This document shows, one piece after another, positions 54,022 through 62,621 of a stretch of DNA of 64,000 nt; the stretch's first letter is position 1, and each line of letters starts with the position of its first letter. The DNA is from Ancylobacter mangrovi (GTDB taxonomy: Bacteria > Pseudomonadota > Alphaproteobacteria > Rhizobiales > Xanthobacteraceae). The position numbers and the translations under genes are program-made. The notes beneath the pieces are model-generated. The model was not told the origin of the DNA. It saw only the letters and a list, made by a program, of their open reading frames with translations, and made no database searches. The stretch is from contig NZ_JANTHZ010000004.1 in assembly GCF_024752355.1 (NCBI RefSeq), positions 62,001 through 126,000 of the forward strand, read 5' to 3'.

Positions 54022-55205
54022 TGAACCCGCTCAGCCTTGAAGGCATCCGCGTCGTCGATTTCAGCTGGGTCATGGCCGGGCCGATGACCACCAAGATGCT
54101 CGGCGCCATGGGCGCGGAGATCATCAAGATCGAATCCTCCACCCGCCCCGAATTCTCGGTCCGCGACGGCATGTTCGCGGTCATCAACAACAACAAGAAG
54201 AGCTGCACGCTCAACATCACCACGCCCGAGGGCCAGGAGATGATCCGCGAGCTGGTGCGCTCGAGCCATGTGGTGGTGGAGAACTTCTCCTCGCGCGTGC
54301 TCGCCAAATACGGCCTGTCCTACGACACGCTGCGCGAGATCCGGCCCGACATCATCTTCGTTTCCGCCTCCGGCATGGGCCGGACCGGGCCGGAAAAGGA
54401 CCTGCTCGCCTATGGCTCGCTGCTGCAGGGCTATAGCGGGCGGGTCGGCATGATCGGCGAGCCGAACCCGGCGCTCGAGGCGATGGGTATCCTGCCGGCC
54501 TGGACCGACCCGATCACCGCGCTGTGGGAGACCACGGCGATCCTCGCCGCCATCCGCCACTGGCGCCAGACCGGACGGGGCGCCTATGTCGACCTCTCCA
54601 TGCTGGAGGCGACCGTCGCCCTGCTGCCGGAGGCGCTTCTGCATGCCGCGCTCGGCCGGCAGGTGCCCGAGCGGCGCAGCGTGACGGAAGCGGGGGCCGC
54701 GCCGTCCGGCTGCTTCCGCTGCGCGGGCGAGGACGAATGGCTCGCGCTCTCCGTGCGCACGCCGCAGGAATGGGAGGGGCTGCGCCGCGTCATGGGCGAG
54801 GCCGCTCCCGCCGATGCCGGGCTCGCCGGCGCACAGCCGCGCCTCGCCGCCAAGGAAGACCTCAACGGGCGGCTCGCCGCCTGGCTGCGCACGCGCGACG
54901 CTGCCGCGACCGAGGCGGCGCTGCACGCGGCCGGGGTGCCGGCCTCGCGCTCGCGCCACATGGCCGAGATCGTCGACGACCCGCACATGCGCGCGCGCTC
55001 GATGTTCCAGCAGATCGACGGCGAGGTGCAGATGGCCACCCTGCCCTGGCTCGCCGATGACCGCAGTGCCGCCGGCGGGGCCTGGCGCGGCGACTTCGCC
55101 CCGACCCCGGCCATCGGCCAGCACAACGACTACGTGTTCGGCGAGTTGCTGGGACTTTCGCCCGAAAGGCGCGCCGAGCTCGCCGAGGCGGGCACCATTC
55201 GCTGA
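54021..55205 (+). CDS. CaiB/BaiF family CoA-transferase
   Basis: A 394-residue type III CoA-transferase (LEGIRVVDFSWVMAGPMTTK, NNNKKSCTLNITTPEGQEM, FVSASGMGRTGPEKDLLAYG). At the catalytic position it reads VDLSMLEATVAL, with Glu in place of Asp. The ATG at 54021 follows GGAGGCC and overlaps the previous stop by one base. Its pairing with a different CaiB/BaiF protein suggests a heteromer as described for some CoA-transferases of this family. Confidence 0.9.
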   Translation: MNPLSLEGIRVVDFSWVMAGPMTTKMLGAMGAEIIKIESSTRPEFSVRDGMFAVINNNKKSCTLNITTPEGQEMIRELVRSSHVVVENFSSRVLAKYGLSYDTLREIRPDIIFVSASGMGRTGPEKDLLAYGSLLQGYSGRVGMIGEPNPALEAMGILPAWTDPITALWETTAILAAIRHWRQTGRGAYVDLSMLEATVALLPEALLHAALGRQVPERRSVTEAGAAPSGCFRCAGEDEWLALSVRTPQEWEGLRRVMGEAAPADAGLAGAQPRLAAKEDLNGRLAAWLRTRDAAATEAALHAAGVPASRSRHMAEIVDDPHMRARSMFQQIDGEVQMATLPWLADDRSAAGGAWRGDFAPTPAIGQHNDYVFGELLGLSPERRAELAEAGTIR

Positions 55206-55280
55206 GGCGAGACCCGCCGAAGCTTGAACGAGACCCGCCTCAAGGCGGGCAGAAAAGGGCAGAACAACCAGGAGGAAAAC

Positions 55281-56318
55281 ATGCGCAATTTTGGTTACCT
55301 GCTGTCGTCCGCAACCGCCGTCGCCTTCGTCGCGGCGGCCGTGGCGACGCCGGCGGCGGCGAAGACCCAGCTCACGGTCTATTCGACGCTGCAGAAGGAA
55401 GTGCTCACCCCTTACGAACAGGCCTTCGAGGCGGCCCATCCCGACATCGACATCACCTGGGTGCGCGATGCAGGCGGCGTCATGCAGGCCCGCATCATGG
55501 CCGAGAAGGACAACCCGCGCGCCGACGTGATCTTCGGCATGCCGGTCACCAATATCGTCAGCCTGAAGCGCGAAGGACTGATCGAGCCCTACGCGCCGAA
55601 GGACTACAAGCAGCTTCAGTCGAAGTTCCGCGACGATGCCGATCCGCCCTACTGGGTCGGGCTCGAGATGTATCTCAACGTCGTCTGCTTCAATACGGTG
55701 GAGGCCGAGAAGAAGGGCATCCCCATTCCCAAGCATTGGACCGATCTCGCCGACCCCGTCTACAAGGGCCAGATCGCCATGCCGAACCCGACCATGAGCA
55801 ACACCGGATACGGCTATGTGCATAGCTGGATCCAGAAGATGGGCGACGAGAAGGCCTGGGACTTCCTCGACAAGCTGCACCAGAACGTCTCGGTCTACAC
55901 CAACTCGTCCTCCACCCCGTGCAAATACGCGGCGAATGGCGAGTATGTGGTCGGCCTCTCGACCGACCTCACCGGCCCGTTCCTGAAGACCAAGGGCGCG
56001 CCGATCGTGCTGCTGGTGCCGGACGACGAGACCGCCTGGGACATCGAATCGACGGCGATGATCAAGGGCAGCAAGAACCCCGAGGCCGCCAAGGTGCTGA
56101 TCGACTGGGGCGCCAGCCGCGAGGCGCACAAGGTGTTCAACAAGTATTACGGGGCGGTCGGCATGGACGGGCTGAACAACGGCCCGCCGAACTCGATCCC
56201 GGACGGCGCCTCCAAGGCCCAGGACTACAGCGTGGAATGGTCGATCGACAATCGCCAGCGCATCCTCAGCGAATGGGCCAAGCGCTACGATTCCAAGTCC
56301 GAGCCGAAGTCGAACTGA
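55281..56318 (+). CDS. ABC transporter substrate-binding protein (Fe3+/AEP-like)
   Basis: A 345-residue binding protein: signal peptide (MRNFGYLLSSATAVAFVAAA, cleavage near AAAKT), then QLTVYSTLQKEVLTPYEQAF, WVGLEMYLNVVCFNTVEAEK and GYGYVHSWIQKMGDEKAW. This is the family of FbpA/PhnS-like proteins. Start ATG at 55281 follows AGGAGGAAAAC. It completes the importer of 49846-52733. The iron-ligand tyrosines of true FbpA are not evident, so an organic ligand is preferred. Confidence 0.9.
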   Translation: MRNFGYLLSSATAVAFVAAAVATPAAAKTQLTVYSTLQKEVLTPYEQAFEAAHPDIDITWVRDAGGVMQARIMAEKDNPRADVIFGMPVTNIVSLKREGLIEPYAPKDYKQLQSKFRDDADPPYWVGLEMYLNVVCFNTVEAEKKGIPIPKHWTDLADPVYKGQIAMPNPTMSNTGYGYVHSWIQKMGDEKAWDFLDKLHQNVSVYTNSSSTPCKYAANGEYVVGLSTDLTGPFLKTKGAPIVLLVPDDETAWDIESTAMIKGSKNPEAAKVLIDWGASREAHKVFNKYYGAVGMDGLNNGPPNSIPDGASKAQDYSVEWSIDNRQRILSEWAKRYDSKSEPKSN

Positions 56319-56333
56319 CCGGCCAAAACGATG

Positions 56334-56366
56334 AAGGGACCCGGCACGCCGGGTCCCTTTTCCTTT
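56334..56366 (+). terminator. Rho-independent terminator of the ABC/CoA-transferase operon
   Basis: AAGGGACCCGG, loop CACG, CCGGGTCCCTT, then TTCCTTT. It begins 16 bp after the stop at 56318 and ends the operon. Confidence 0.85.
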
Positions 56367-56406
56367 CGCGCCGGCGCCTCCGCCCCCCAACGCGAAGGCC
56401 GGCCGC

Positions 56407-57618
56407 TCAGGCCGTCTGCCCGATCGCGTCGAGCCGCATCAGCAGGTCGGAATTGAGCTGGCTAAGCTCGGTGACGCCGAGCAGGCCCATGGTGCGGTCG
56501 ATCTCGTCGCGGAACAGCTCCAGCACATGGGCGACGCCCGCCTCCCCGCCCACCGCGAGCGCCCACAGATAGGGCCGCGCGATCAGGCAGGCCGAGGCGC
56601 CGAGCGCGATCGCCTTGACGACGTCGCCGCCGCGCCGGATGCCGCCGTCCAGCAGCACCGGGATGCGCCCGTCGACGGCGCGCACGATGCCCGGCAGCGC
56701 CTCGAGCGAGCTCACCGCATGGTCGAGCTGCCGCCCGCCATGGTTGGAGACGATCACGCCGTCGACGCCATGCGCGACCGCCTCGGCCGCCTCCTGCGGG
56801 TGCAGCACGCCCTTGAGGATGAGCGGACCCTTCCAGATCCGGCGCAGTTCGTCGACGTCGGACCAGTTCATGGCCGGGTCGAACATGTCGTGCATGCGCG
56901 CGGCGAGGGTGCGGATGTCCGAGGGGCCGTTCTCGCGCCGGTAATTGCCAAAGGTGAGCGTCGGCAGCTCCGGGCCCATGCGCATCAGCCAGGGCAGCTT
57001 GGTCGCCATGGCGAGCAGGCCCGACACATCGAAGCGCGGGGGAATGGTGAAGCCGTTGCGCAGGTCGCGGTCACGCCGCCCATGCAGCTGGTTGTCGACG
57101 GTCAGCACCAGCGCCTTGAAGCCGGCCGCCGCCGCCCGCTCCGCCAGCTCGCGCGTGAACCCGCGGTCGCGATAGACGAAGACCTGCATCATGCGGTTCG
57201 GCCCGCCCGCGGCGGCGATGTCCTCCAGCGTGCAGACCGAGCCGTGGCTGGCACAATAGGCGGTGCCGGCATTGTTGGCCGCCCGCACGGCGAGCTTCTC
57301 GGCGCCGGGCCAGAACAGGCCGGCGAGACCCGTCGGGCCGATCATCACCGGCATGGAGAGATCCATGCCGAACAGCTTCACCGACTGGTCGCGGACCGGC
57401 GCGCCGTTGATCGGGCGCGGCAGGAAGGCATAGCGCGCGAAGGCCGCCTCGTTGCGGCGCAGCGTATGCTCGTCCTCCGCCCCGCCGTCGGAGAAGTCGA
57501 ACACCGGCCGCGGCAGGGTGCGCCGCGCCATGGCCCGCAGGGCCGGAACGCTGATCGCCTCGCGCCGCAGCTTCTCGGAAAGCGCGGGCGAGGCGGAGGA
57601 ACGGGTTGAAGCGGACAT
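56407..57618 (-). CDS. FMN-dependent alpha-hydroxy-acid oxidase/dehydrogenase
   Basis: A 403-residue member of the lactate/mandelate/glycolate oxidase family. FVYRDRGFTRELAERAAAAG, LTVDNQLHGRRDRDLRNGF, the catalytic His and Arg in VSNHGGRQLDHAVS, and the phosphate-binding VLLDGGIRRGGDVVKAIALG are visible. It oxidises a 2-hydroxyacid to a 2-oxoacid. Last gene of the Tct operon, so the transported acid may be a 2-hydroxyacid. Confidence 0.92.
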   Translation of the reverse strand: MSASTRSSASPALSEKLRREAISVPALRAMARRTLPRPVFDFSDGGAEDEHTLRRNEAAFARYAFLPRPINGAPVRDQSVKLFGMDLSMPVMIGPTGLAGLFWPGAEKLAVRAANNAGTAYCASHGSVCTLEDIAAAGGPNRMMQVFVYRDRGFTRELAERAAAAGFKALVLTVDNQLHGRRDRDLRNGFTIPPRFDVSGLLAMATKLPWLMRMGPELPTLTFGNYRRENGPSDIRTLAARMHDMFDPAMNWSDVDELRRIWKGPLILKGVLHPQEAAEAVAHGVDGVIVSNHGGRQLDHAVSSLEALPGIVRAVDGRIPVLLDGGIRRGGDVVKAIALGASACLIARPYLWALAVGGEAGVAHVLELFRDEIDRTMGLLGVTELSQLNSDLLMRLDAIGQTA

Positions 57619-57777
57619 GGGGGACCTCGAAACGACGACCGGACGGAACAGCGGCCCGGATGGGCGGTGCAGGGATGACGGGCAGAGGGGCGACGCCGGA
57701 AAGCCGGCCGCCGCGGTCCGCCCGGGCCGATCCGTAGAGGCCGGTCCACGCAGATGCCGGCGGCTTTTGGCGCCGGT

Positions 57778-59283
57778 TCAGCTCTCGTCCTGGAACGCGA
57801 CCTCGCGGGTGCGCTGGAACGCCGGCAGCAGCACCAGCACCAGGCACCCGGCCGCCGCGATCAGCAGCACCGCGCTGATCGGACGCGTGACGAAGATGGC
57901 GGGATCGCCATAGGAGACCTCCATGGCGCGGCGCAGATTCTCCTCCATCAGCGGCCCGAGGATGAAGGCCAGGAGGAGCGGCGCCGGCTCGCACTGCCAC
58001 TTGATGAACATGTAGCCGAAGAAGCCGAAGATCATCAGCAGCATCACGTCGAGCACGCTGGAGTTCACCGTGTAGACGCCGATGCAGCAGAAGACGAGGA
58101 TCATCGGATAGAACAGGTGGTAGGGAACCCGCAGAAGCTGCGTCCAGATGCCGATCAGCGGCAGGTTGATGACCACCAGCAGCGCGTTGCCGACCAGCAT
58201 CGAGGCGATCAGGCCCCAGAAGATCTCCGGGTTGTTGGTGATGACGCGCGGTCCCGGCTGGATGCCGTGGATCAGCAGCGCGCCCGCCATCAGCGCCATC
58301 ATGGCGTTGGAGGGGATGCCGAGCGTGAGCAGGGGAATGAACGAGGTCTGCGCGCCGGCATTGTTGGCGGCCTCCGGCGCCGCCACGCCCTCCACCGCGC
58401 CCTTGCCGAAGCGGCCGGGCTCCTTCGAGATCTTCTTCTCGATCGTGTAGGCGGCAAAGGAGGAGAGCATGGCGCCGCCGCCCGGCAGGATGCCGAGCAC
58501 AGAGCCGATCAGCGTGCCGCGCGTCGCCGCCGGCCAGGCGCGGCGGAATTCCTCGGCAGAGGGCCACAGGTTGCGCACCCGTGCCTCCAGCACCGACTGG
58601 TGATGCTCGTTCTCGATGTTGCGGATGATCTCGCCGACGCCGAACAGCCCCATCGCCAGCGGGATGAAGCCGATGCCGTCGAACAGCTCGGGAATGCCGA
58701 GCGCCATGCGCAGCGAGCCGGAGGCGACGTCGGTGCCGACGCAGCCGAGCAGCAGCCCGAGCAGGATCATGCCCAGCGCCTTCAGCACCGATCCGTGCGC
58801 CAGCACGATCGCGGCGATGAGGCCGAGCACCATCAGCGAGAAGTACTCCGCCGGGCCGAACATCAGCGCCAGCCGGGAGACCGGCGGGGCGAACAGCGTG
58901 ATGACGATCGTGGCGAAGATGCCGGCGAACAGCGAGGCGAGCGCCGCCACCGCCAGCGCCGAGCCGGCCCGGCCGCGCCGCGCCATCTGGTGGCCGTCGA
59001 GGCAGGTGACGACGGAGGAGTTCTCGCCAGGGATGTTGATCAGGATCGCCGAGGTCGAGCCGCCATACTGCGCGCCGTAATAGATGCCGGCGAGCATGAT
59101 CAGCGCCGACACCGGCTCCAGATAGAAGGTGATCGGCAGCAGGATGGCGATGGCCGAGAGCGGGCCGATGCCGGGCAGCACGCCGATCAGCGTGCCGACC
59201 AGCGTGCCGATGAGGCAGTAGACCACGTTGCCCGGCTGCAGGGCGATGAAGAGGCCGTGAAAGAGCGAGACGAAGCTGTCCAT
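57778..59283 (-). CDS. tctA: Tripartite tricarboxylate transporter large permease (TctA)
   Basis: A 501-residue membrane protein with about ten or more hydrophobic segments (VLPGIGPLSAIAILLPITFY, YYGAQYGGSTSAILINIPGE, GGGAMLSSFAAYTIEKKISK, ANNAGAQTSFIPLLTLGIPS). These are signature motifs of TctA. It lies 1 bp after tctB. With the periplasmic TctC it imports a carboxylate using the ion gradient. Confidence 0.93.
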   Translation of the reverse strand: MDSFVSLFHGLFIALQPGNVVYCLIGTLVGTLIGVLPGIGPLSAIAILLPITFYLEPVSALIMLAGIYYGAQYGGSTSAILINIPGENSSVVTCLDGHQMARRGRAGSALAVAALASLFAGIFATIVITLFAPPVSRLALMFGPAEYFSLMVLGLIAAIVLAHGSVLKALGMILLGLLLGCVGTDVASGSLRMALGIPELFDGIGFIPLAMGLFGVGEIIRNIENEHHQSVLEARVRNLWPSAEEFRRAWPAATRGTLIGSVLGILPGGGAMLSSFAAYTIEKKISKEPGRFGKGAVEGVAAPEAANNAGAQTSFIPLLTLGIPSNAMMALMAGALLIHGIQPGPRVITNNPEIFWGLIASMLVGNALLVVINLPLIGIWTQLLRVPYHLFYPMILVFCCIGVYTVNSSVLDVMLLMIFGFFGYMFIKWQCEPAPLLLAFILGPLMEENLRRAMEVSYGDPAIFVTRPISAVLLIAAAGCLVLVLLPAFQRTREVAFQDES

Positions 59284-59284
59284 G

Positions 59285-59743
59285 TCAGTAGACGTTCCCC
59301 ATGGGCCAGACGCGCATCGGCAGGCCGAGCCCGACCCGGAACACCAGCACGATGAAGACGGCCATGCCGACGGCGACCAGCGCCGCCTCGTGGAACCGGG
59401 TCTGGCGGCGGGCGAGGCAGGCGACGAAGACCATGCCGACCACGGCGATGACCACGCCGAGACGGTCGATGGTGAGGGCGAAGAAGGCGATGCTCGCCAG
59501 CACGAAGAAGATCTGCCGCGGGAACCAGCGCTCGAACGGCTCGCCCTCGGTGACGAGGCCCTGGCCGATGATGGCGAGGCCGAGCCCGATCTCGATGAAG
59601 GCGAGCATGCGCGGGAAGAAGCCGGGGCCCATGGCGTCGACGGTGCCGACGTTGAGATGCCAGGCGAGGATGAGGGCGAAGACCGCGATCGCGACCAGCA
59701 CGATCCCGACCATCACGTCGTTGGGGTTCTTGATCCGGGACAT
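59285..59743 (-). CDS. tctB: Tripartite tricarboxylate transporter small permease (TctB)
   Basis: A 152-residue four-helix membrane protein (VMVGIVLVAIAVFALILAWH, GFFPRMLAFIEIGLGLAIIG) typical of TctB. The ATG at 59743 is used because GGAAAGCC precedes it and the longer frame adds only a polar stretch. It lies between tctC and tctA. Confidence 0.9.
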   Translation of the reverse strand: MSRIKNPNDVMVGIVLVAIAVFALILAWHLNVGTVDAMGPGFFPRMLAFIEIGLGLAIIGQGLVTEGEPFERWFPRQIFFVLASIAFFALTIDRLGVVIAVVGMVFVACLARRQTRFHEAALVAVGMAVFIVLVFRVGLGLPMRVWPMGNVY

Positions 59744-59844
59744 GGCTTTCCACCGATGGCCGGCGGCGCGGAAGAAGCGGCTCCCGCGGCCGGCGGACTC
59801 CCGGGCGCCCAAGGCGCCCGGGCGCGCGTCACGTCAGGGCGGGC

Positions 59845-60825
59845 TCAGAGCGAGATCTTCGCCTCGCGCACGACTTCCTCGACGACGCCCTTCCAGTTGG
59901 CCAGGAACGCCTTGAAGTCCTCGGTCGAGCTGCCGACCATGAAGGTGCCCTGCGCGGCGAGCTTGTCGTAGGCGGAGGGCGTCTTGGCCGCCTTGGCCAC
60001 CGCCGCCTGCATCTGCGCGATGATGTCGTCCGGCGTGCCGGTGGCGGTGAAGATGCCGCCCCAGTCGGCGTGGTTGGCCTTCGGCAGGCCGAGCTCGGCG
60101 AGCGTGGGCACGTCGGGGAACGGCTTGAGCCGGGTGTCGTTGCCGACCGCGAGCAGGCGCACCTTGTCGGACTGGATCATCGGCGTCAGCGTCGAGACGT
60201 TCAGCACCGCGAGGTCGAGCTGGCCGCCGACGAGATCGCGCGCGATCTCCGGCGCCACGCGGTAGGAGATGTTGCGGAACTTGACCCCGCCATAGAGCTG
60301 GATCGCCTCGGCGACGATGTGCGGCACGCCGCCGATGCCGGAGGTGCCGTAGCGGATGCGGCCCGGATTGGCCTTCGCATAGGCCATCAGCTCCTCGAAG
60401 GTCTTCCACGGCGAATCCTTCGCCACCGAGATGGTCTCGGGGTACTTCACCATCTGGGTGACGGGCTGGAAGTCCGCCGCGTAGTCGATCGGAATGTCCT
60501 TCATCAGCAGCGGGGTGACGAGCTGCTGCAGGCCGTTCATGAGGTAGGCGTAGCCGTCATGCGGCAGGGCGAGCACCGCCTGGGCGGCGACGACGGAATT
60601 GCCGCCGGTGCGGTTCTCGACCACCATCGGCTGCTTCAGAATGTCGGACACCGCCTGAAAGGTGACGCGGGTGGCGATGTCGCCGCCGCCGCCGGGGCCG
60701 AAGCCGGTGATGACCTGCACCGGCCGGGTCGGCCATGCGGTCTGCGCGCCGAGCCGCCCTGCGGCCAGCACCATCGGCGCGGCAAGGGCCATCTTCAGCG
60801 CGTCGCGCCTTGCAATCTTCGTCAT
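59845..60825 (-). CDS. tctC: Tripartite tricarboxylate transporter substrate-binding protein (TctC/Bug family)
   Basis: A 326-residue binding protein with a Tat-like signal (TKIARRDALKMALAAPMVLA). Then VQVITGFGPGGGGDIATRVT, GTSGIGGVPHIVAEAIQLYG and RNISYRVAPEIARDLVGGQL, the Bug-family pattern. The start ATG at 60825 follows GGGAGGAATC. It heads the tctCBA and hydroxyacid-oxidase operon. Confidence 0.92.
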   Translation of the reverse strand: MTKIARRDALKMALAAPMVLAAGRLGAQTAWPTRPVQVITGFGPGGGGDIATRVTFQAVSDILKQPMVVENRTGGNSVVAAQAVLALPHDGYAYLMNGLQQLVTPLLMKDIPIDYAADFQPVTQMVKYPETISVAKDSPWKTFEELMAYAKANPGRIRYGTSGIGGVPHIVAEAIQLYGGVKFRNISYRVAPEIARDLVGGQLDLAVLNVSTLTPMIQSDKVRLLAVGNDTRLKPFPDVPTLAELGLPKANHADWGGIFTATGTPDDIIAQMQAAVAKAAKTPSAYDKLAAQGTFMVGSSTEDFKAFLANWKGVVEEVVREAKISL

Positions 60826-60978
60826 TGATTCCTCCCGATTGGCTGAATGCGCGCTCTTGCGGCGCGCTGCGCCGGGCTCGTCACGCCCGGCCGCCGGGGT
60901 TCGTCCGCTCGGACTCCCCGCGCCCGGAACCTGCGTCCCTTGACGTTATGGAAGCCCATTGCTTCGACCTTGTCAACG

Positions 60979-60991
60979 AATCTGTCGACAC
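60979..60991 (-). promoter_or_regulatory. GTGTCGACAGATT motif, copy 2 (tctC promoter)
   Basis: On the minus strand this is identical over 13 bp to copy 1 at 48164-48176, and it is followed by CGTTGACA, a -35-like element for tctC. It is a candidate GntR/FadR-type site; no GntR gene lies in the window. Confidence 0.45.
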
Positions 60992-61127
60992 ATTATGATT
61001 GCGTCGAAACACGCCCGCCGAGCACAGAAACACGCGCGAAGAACCGTCATATTTACGCTGGTTGCGAGGGAATGGGGCATCTGGTGCGGACCTCCTCCCC
61101 TCATTACCCATCGTCAATCCATGTTTA

Positions 61128-61135
61128 TGTCGACA
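61128..61135. promoter_or_regulatory. TGTCGACA motif, copy 3
   Basis: The octamer is followed by CTCATG. It sits 157 bp before the SDR gene start. It shares TGTCGACAC with the other copies. Confidence 0.3.
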
Positions 61136-61292
61136 CTCATGAGTTCGCCGCGACATGAAAACGCTGGCGCGTCACGGCACGTCCGGGAGCGGGTGACATC
61201 CGCCGGCGCGCGCCTCACCATCGACACCGGGGCCGCCCGCGGGGCGCCTCGTCGCGTTGCCGTTCCGCTTCCCATCCCGTCAGGAGAGTGCC

Positions 61293-62015
61293 GTGTCCCA
61301 GCTTGAGAACCGCGTCGTCCTCGTCACCGCCGCCGCCCAGGGCATCGGCCGGGCCATCGCGAGCGCCTTCGTCGCGGCCGGGGCGGATGTGTGGGCGAGC
61401 GACATCAACGAGGCCGGCCTCGAGGGCCTTGAAGGCGCCCGCACCCGCCGGCTCGACGTGCGCGACGGCGCGGCGGTCGCCGCCCTGATCGCGGAGATCG
61501 GCCCGATCGACATATTGTGCAACTGCGCGGGCTTCGTGCACGCGGGCACGGTGCTCGACTGCACGCCCGACGAGCTCGATTTCGCCTTCGACCTCAACGT
61601 AAAGTCGATGTACCGCACCATCAGCGCGGCGCTGCCGGGCATGCTGGCGCGCGGCGAGGGCGCGATCATCAACATCGCCTCGGTGGCGAGCAGCGTGAAG
61701 GGCGTGCCGAACCGCTTCGCCTACGCCACCACCAAGGCGGCCGTGATCGGCCTCACCAAATCGGTCGCTGCCGATTTCGTCGGGCGCGGGATCCGCTGCA
61801 ACGCCATCTGCCCCGGCACGGTCGAGAGCCCCTCGCTGGAGGACCGCCTGCGCGCGCTCGGCGACTATGAGACGGCGCGCGCCGCCTTCATCGCCCGCCA
61901 GCCGATCGGGCGCATCGGCACGGCGCAGGAGATCGCCGACCTCGCCCTCCATCTCGCCGGCGCCACCTACACCACCGGCGCGATCCACATCATCGACGGC
62001 GGCTGGTCGATGTAG
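61293..62015 (+). CDS. BDH2-like SDR (keto-deoxy-sugar or hydroxybutyrate dehydrogenase-like)
   Basis: A 240-residue SDR. The cofactor loop TAAAQGIG, NCAGFVHAGTVLDCTPDELD, Ser in ASVASSVKG, Y-x3-K as YATTK, and GLTKSVAADFVGRGIRCNAI closely follow human BDH2 and bacterial 2-keto-3-deoxy-L-fuconate dehydrogenases. The start is GTG at 61293 after CAGGAGAG. Divergent from tctC. The two family reactions (hydroxybutyrate and keto-deoxy-fuconate) cannot be separated by eye. Confidence 0.88.
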   Translation: MSQLENRVVLVTAAAQGIGRAIASAFVAAGADVWASDINEAGLEGLEGARTRRLDVRDGAAVAALIAEIGPIDILCNCAGFVHAGTVLDCTPDELDFAFDLNVKSMYRTISAALPGMLARGEGAIINIASVASSVKGVPNRFAYATTKAAVIGLTKSVAADFVGRGIRCNAICPGTVESPSLEDRLRALGDYETARAAFIARQPIGRIGTAQEIADLALHLAGATYTTGAIHIIDGGWSM

Positions 62016-62070
62016 CCGACCCGCCGCCCCTCGAACGCGGGTGGCAGGCGACCGGCGGCGGGCAGCCGCC

Positions 62071-62586
62071 TCAGCCGCTCTTCTTCGCCTCGTCCAGCTT
62101 CGGCCTCGGCAGGGTCGGCTTGTAGCCGCGGCGGTAGAGCATGAAGGTGCGCCTGAAGGTGATCACCACCTCCCCGTCCTGGTTGAAGCCGACGGTCGAG
62201 ACCCGCACGATGCCGACGCTCTCGCGCGACTTGGAGCGCCGCTTCTCCAGCACCTCGGACTGCGAATATATGGTGTCGCCCTCGAACACCGGGTGCGGCA
62301 GGCGGATTTCGTCCCAGCCGAGATTGCCGAACACGTTCTGCGACAGGTCGGAGACGCTCTGGCCCATGACGGTGGCGAGCGTCAGCACCGAGTTCACCAG
62401 CGGCTTCCCGAACTCGGTCTGCGCCGCGTAGTGATGATCGAAATGCACCGGCGAGGGCGCGCCCATCAGCAGCGTGAACCAGGAATTGTCGCAGGAGAGC
62501 AGCGTGCGGCCGATCTGGTGCGGATAGACGTCGCCGACCTCGAAATCCTCGTAGAAACGTCCCTGCCAGCCGATCTTCTCTGCCAC
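62071..62586 (-). CDS. MaoC family dehydratase
   Basis: A 171-residue single hot-dog protein (NSWFTLLMGAPSPVHFDHHY, GKPLVNSVLTLATVMGQSV, HPVFEGDTIYSQSEVLEKRR), close in pattern to mesaconyl-CoA/itaconyl-CoA hydratase-type proteins. The His of VHFD is kept, but the Asp of DxNPxH is replaced (APSPVH), as in some hydratases of this group. It follows the CaiB/BaiF gene by 35 bp and probably hydrates its CoA ester. Confidence 0.85.
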   Translation of the reverse strand: MAEKIGWQGRFYEDFEVGDVYPHQIGRTLLSCDNSWFTLLMGAPSPVHFDHHYAAQTEFGKPLVNSVLTLATVMGQSVSDLSQNVFGNLGWDEIRLPHPVFEGDTIYSQSEVLEKRRSKSRESVGIVRVSTVGFNQDGEVVITFRRTFMLYRRGYKPTLPRPKLDEAKKSG

Positions 62587-62621
62587 CTTGGCCTCCCTTC
62601 GATCTATCGGAAATCTGCGGC

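Larger units (their letters stand above)
60826..61292. other. 467-bp divergent promoter region
   Basis: This less GC-rich gap between tctC and the SDR gene holds two TGTCGACA copies (60983-60990, 61128-61135) and a TTGACA just beyond the first. The short frames open here lack ribosome sites and family resemblance. Confidence 0.5.

Noticed and set aside
60826..61292. Short frames (about 90-115 codons) between tctC and the SDR gene
   Set aside because: No ribosome site and no family resemblance; the region reads better as a promoter region.
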